A DNA stretch of 64,000 nt, from assembly GCA_021397835.1 (NCBI GenBank), contig JAJFZO010000355.1:1-64000 (forward strand). The letters run 5' to 3'. Origin of the DNA: Moringa oleifera (taxonomy: Eukaryota; Streptophyta; Magnoliopsida; Brassicales; Moringaceae). Below the pieces are notes generated by a model that was not told where the DNA came from, ran no database searches, and worked only from the letters and a program-made list of their open reading frames with translations. Position numbers and translations under genes: made by a program. This document shows, piece after piece, positions 61,641-64,000 of the stretch. The first letter of the stretch is position 1, and each line of letters starts with the position of its first letter.

Positions 61641-63170
61641 TAGGTAAAAGGGTGTAATTTTTTATACGGTCCAATTAAATATTAAGCATAACTAATGCTG
61701 AAACACAATTAAATGTTGAGTCAAATTAATTATTACATTTAATTATTAGACTTAATTAAATCTTAAGCTATATTTTATTAACCCAATTTAAGTTATAGGC
61801 CCAATTATTAAGATTCAATTATTTATTAAGTTAAATTTATAATACACTCAACTTTTAATTAGACCCAATCAAATGTTAAGCTTAATTAATTGTTAAGCAC
61901 AATAAATTGATGGGCACAATTAATTATTAACCTCAATTATATGTTTGACCCCATTAAATATTAGATCCAATTAATATTCTGATCTAATTAATAATTTTAG
62001 GTCCAATTAATTATTTATGATATAATTTAGCATAAGTTCAATTGCAGTTTAGGTTCAATTATATCTCAGCTCCATACATTCCTAAGTTCAATTATACACA
62101 GGGTTCATGCACACTAAACTCAATTATATTTTTTACTCAATTAAATCTTAGACTTAGTTATATTTTAGGACCAATTATTTATTAGTCATTTACTCAATTA
62201 TAAATTAAGCCTAATTATTTATTAGACCTAAATATATAATAAACTCAATTTTTTATTAGATTTGATTAAAAATTAGGCCCAATTAATGTTTTCTTAAAGC
62301 TAAATCTTAGGCTAAATTAATTATTAAGATCAATTAGTTGTGAGGCCAAACTATAAACTCATCTACATCTCAAGGCCAATTGTATATTATACCCAGTTAA
62401 TCATTGAGATCTGATATCTTTAGACTTAGTTACTTATTAGATTCAGTTATTTATATAGTTGAACTTTTAACCAAGTTTAATTAATTTTTAGACTCAATTA
62501 AATGTTAAGCAAATTATTTGCTGGGTTCAATAAATAATTAAGCTCACTTTCCTTTTAACTCCAACATTTTATTAAGCATACTTACATATTAGGCCTAATT
62601 AATTTAATAACCTAATTTACATATTAAGCTAATCTTTTTTTAAATACAAGTAAATTTTAGACTCAATTAATAATTTAACCCAATGAATTGATAGAATGAA
62701 TGAATTATTAAGTTAAATTAATTGTTTGGCTCAATTGCATATTAAGCTCAATTATTCATTTGATGCAATTAATTTGGATATGATCATATCTTAGACTCAA
62801 TTAGTTATTAGCTCCATTATATCTTAAGTTCAATTATAATTTGGATACGATTATATTTTAGACTCAATTCATTTGTAAGCTTTTTGTATGAGGGTTCAAG
62901 CCTACTATGCCAAATAATATCTTAAGATCTATTAGATTTTAGAACCAATTATATTTTGGGCATAAGTATTTATTTATCTCACTTCATTCTCGGACTCAAT
63001 TATAAATTAAGCCACTAACTATTTATTAAACTTGATTTTATATCAAACTCAATCTTCAATTAGACTTAACTAAATCTTATGTGCAATCAATTCTTAGTCA
63101 CAATTTAATATTAATTGTTAAACTTAATTACATCTTAAATCTAATTACATCTGAAATCAAGTAAATCATC
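61640..63170. repeat. AATTAATT-rich degenerate satellite, block 2
   Basis: Same strand phase as block 1. 61900-62345 aligns with 43400-43870, and the TAAGCTTTTTGTATGAGGGTTCAAGC area matches 44350-44385. Block 1 is interrupted by G1 just after the matching region, whereas block 2 continues about 220 bp further. Confidence 0.75.
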
Positions 63171-63171
63171 T

Positions 63172-64000
63172 TGAATCAAAAATTATAGAGCTGACAATGA
63201 TACATATTAGTCAACTAAATTTTTTAAAATAAACTATTTAAATTTAGAATTAAAGTTTTCTTTTGTTCCTGCACTTGGTTGGTATTCACGTGAATAAGCA
63301 AAACTAAATCAAGCTGGCAAGCAATATAATTAAAAATTAATTATAGAAAACACATTATTTTCTATTATACTATGGATGAAGATGGCTTCTCATGATTTTT
63401 TCCTTAATACATCAACATTCTTAAAATAAAATCCAAAAAATATTTGATAAAAATTAAATGAAAAGAAAAACCATAATAGTACTTGCTTCTCACACATCTT
63501 CTTCAATGTATTTCACATGTAAGTATCATATAAGCAATACTTTATTTTTATTATGTTTATAGTGTATGATTGAGAAAAAGGTTAACATTTAACCAAATGT
63601 CATAATACAATGAATAATTCAACATAGAATATAATCAAAATTTTCTGTCTTTTAATATTATCATTGCAAATTATTGAAAGTGTGAAGATTCAAATTCAAA
63701 TCTACTCATTGAGAATAGTAATAATATAATAATAGTGATGATAACAATAAAGATAATTTTAATAATTAGAATAAAAAATTATAATTATAATAACAATAAT
63801 TGAAATAAAATAAAATTTTAAATAGAATATTAAAAATTTTAGCAAAATAAAATAAGATTTTCATTAACAATGAAAAATAGAAAAATTAAAATTAAGGAGA
63901 CATGAAGTAAAATTTTGAAAATAAAAAAGTGGTGAAATAAAAAATTACACAAAAATTTAAAAAACCAAAATATTTTTAAAAAATTAAAAATACAAAATAA
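63172..64000 (+). repeat. AT-rich repeat R, copy 3 (runs off the window)
   Basis: Begins GAATCAAAAATTATAGAG. GTTGGTATTCACGTGAATAA and the TGCAATACTTTATTTTTATT-like block match copies 2 and 1. By analogy, a telomere-like array may follow beyond the window. Confidence 0.75.

Noticed and set aside
1..64000. CRISPR array, bacterial operon or organelle insertion
   Set aside because: Introns, plant transposons, 5S and telomere-type repeats show nuclear plant DNA. The tandem repeats lack the regular repeat-spacer design of CRISPR, and I saw no organelle genes.

Overview
The window is nuclear DNA of a flowering plant, from a gene-poor heterochromatic (probably pericentromeric or subtelomere-derived) region. 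The evidence is degenerate plant-type 5S rRNA repeats, long stretches of decayed Arabidopsis-type telomere repeat (CCCTAAA/TTTAGGG), a Mutator-like element with a plant-specific DUF1985-ULP1 gene, Ty3/gypsy retrotransposon wrecks, and partial copies of a plant YIF1 gene. I found no gene that looks intact and functional. The species cannot be told from the sequence.

Layout. 1-4.6 kb: T-rich array of decayed 5S rRNA units, mostly 3' halves in a roughly 1-kb dimer pattern. 4.6-9.5 kb: low-copy-looking sequence with no recognised gene except one orphan membrane-anchor reading frame at 8537-8761. 9507-20175: one complete 10.7-kb Mutator-like element (MULE), bounded by an exact 9-bp target duplication and degenerate terminal inverted repeats. 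It carries a ten-exon DUF1985-ULP1 protease pseudogene (+) and a MURA transposase pseudogene (-), arranged tail to tail, plus five separate blocks of internal tandem repeats. 20.2-35.7 kb: a tandemly duplicated module. Each module has (YIF1 exons), a non-coding stretch, a 5S array and a roughly 1.4-kb spacer. The YIF1 exons are present in two copies and deleted from the third.

35.7-38.1 kb: 3' part of a Tat-like gypsy polyprotein (-) with two RNase H domains and an integrase. 38.1-64 kb: a mosaic of four recurring parts. These are a 1.6-1.9-kb AT-rich repeat 'R', decayed telomere-like arrays in both orientations, an AATTAATT-rich satellite, and remains of a second gypsy family (LTRs, gag, pro, RT, RNase H, INT). 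Two of these gypsy copies are joined head to tail by a pol-to-gag fusion. One LTR stands alone inside a telomere-like array.

How the parts relate. Protein-coding remnants carry many in-frame stops and recognisable G-to-A/C-to-T changes (ULP1 catalytic Cys to Tyr, zinc-knuckle Cys to Tyr, a tRNA-iMet primer site with two G-to-A changes), as expected for DNA kept methylated and decaying by deamination. The freshest structure is the MULE, whose 9-bp flanks still match exactly. The most interesting biology is (i) the MULE with its DUF1985-ULP1 gene and self-contained tandem motif arrays, (ii) 5S arrays riding inside duplicated gene fragments, and (iii) the recurring R / telomere-like / AATTAATT module.
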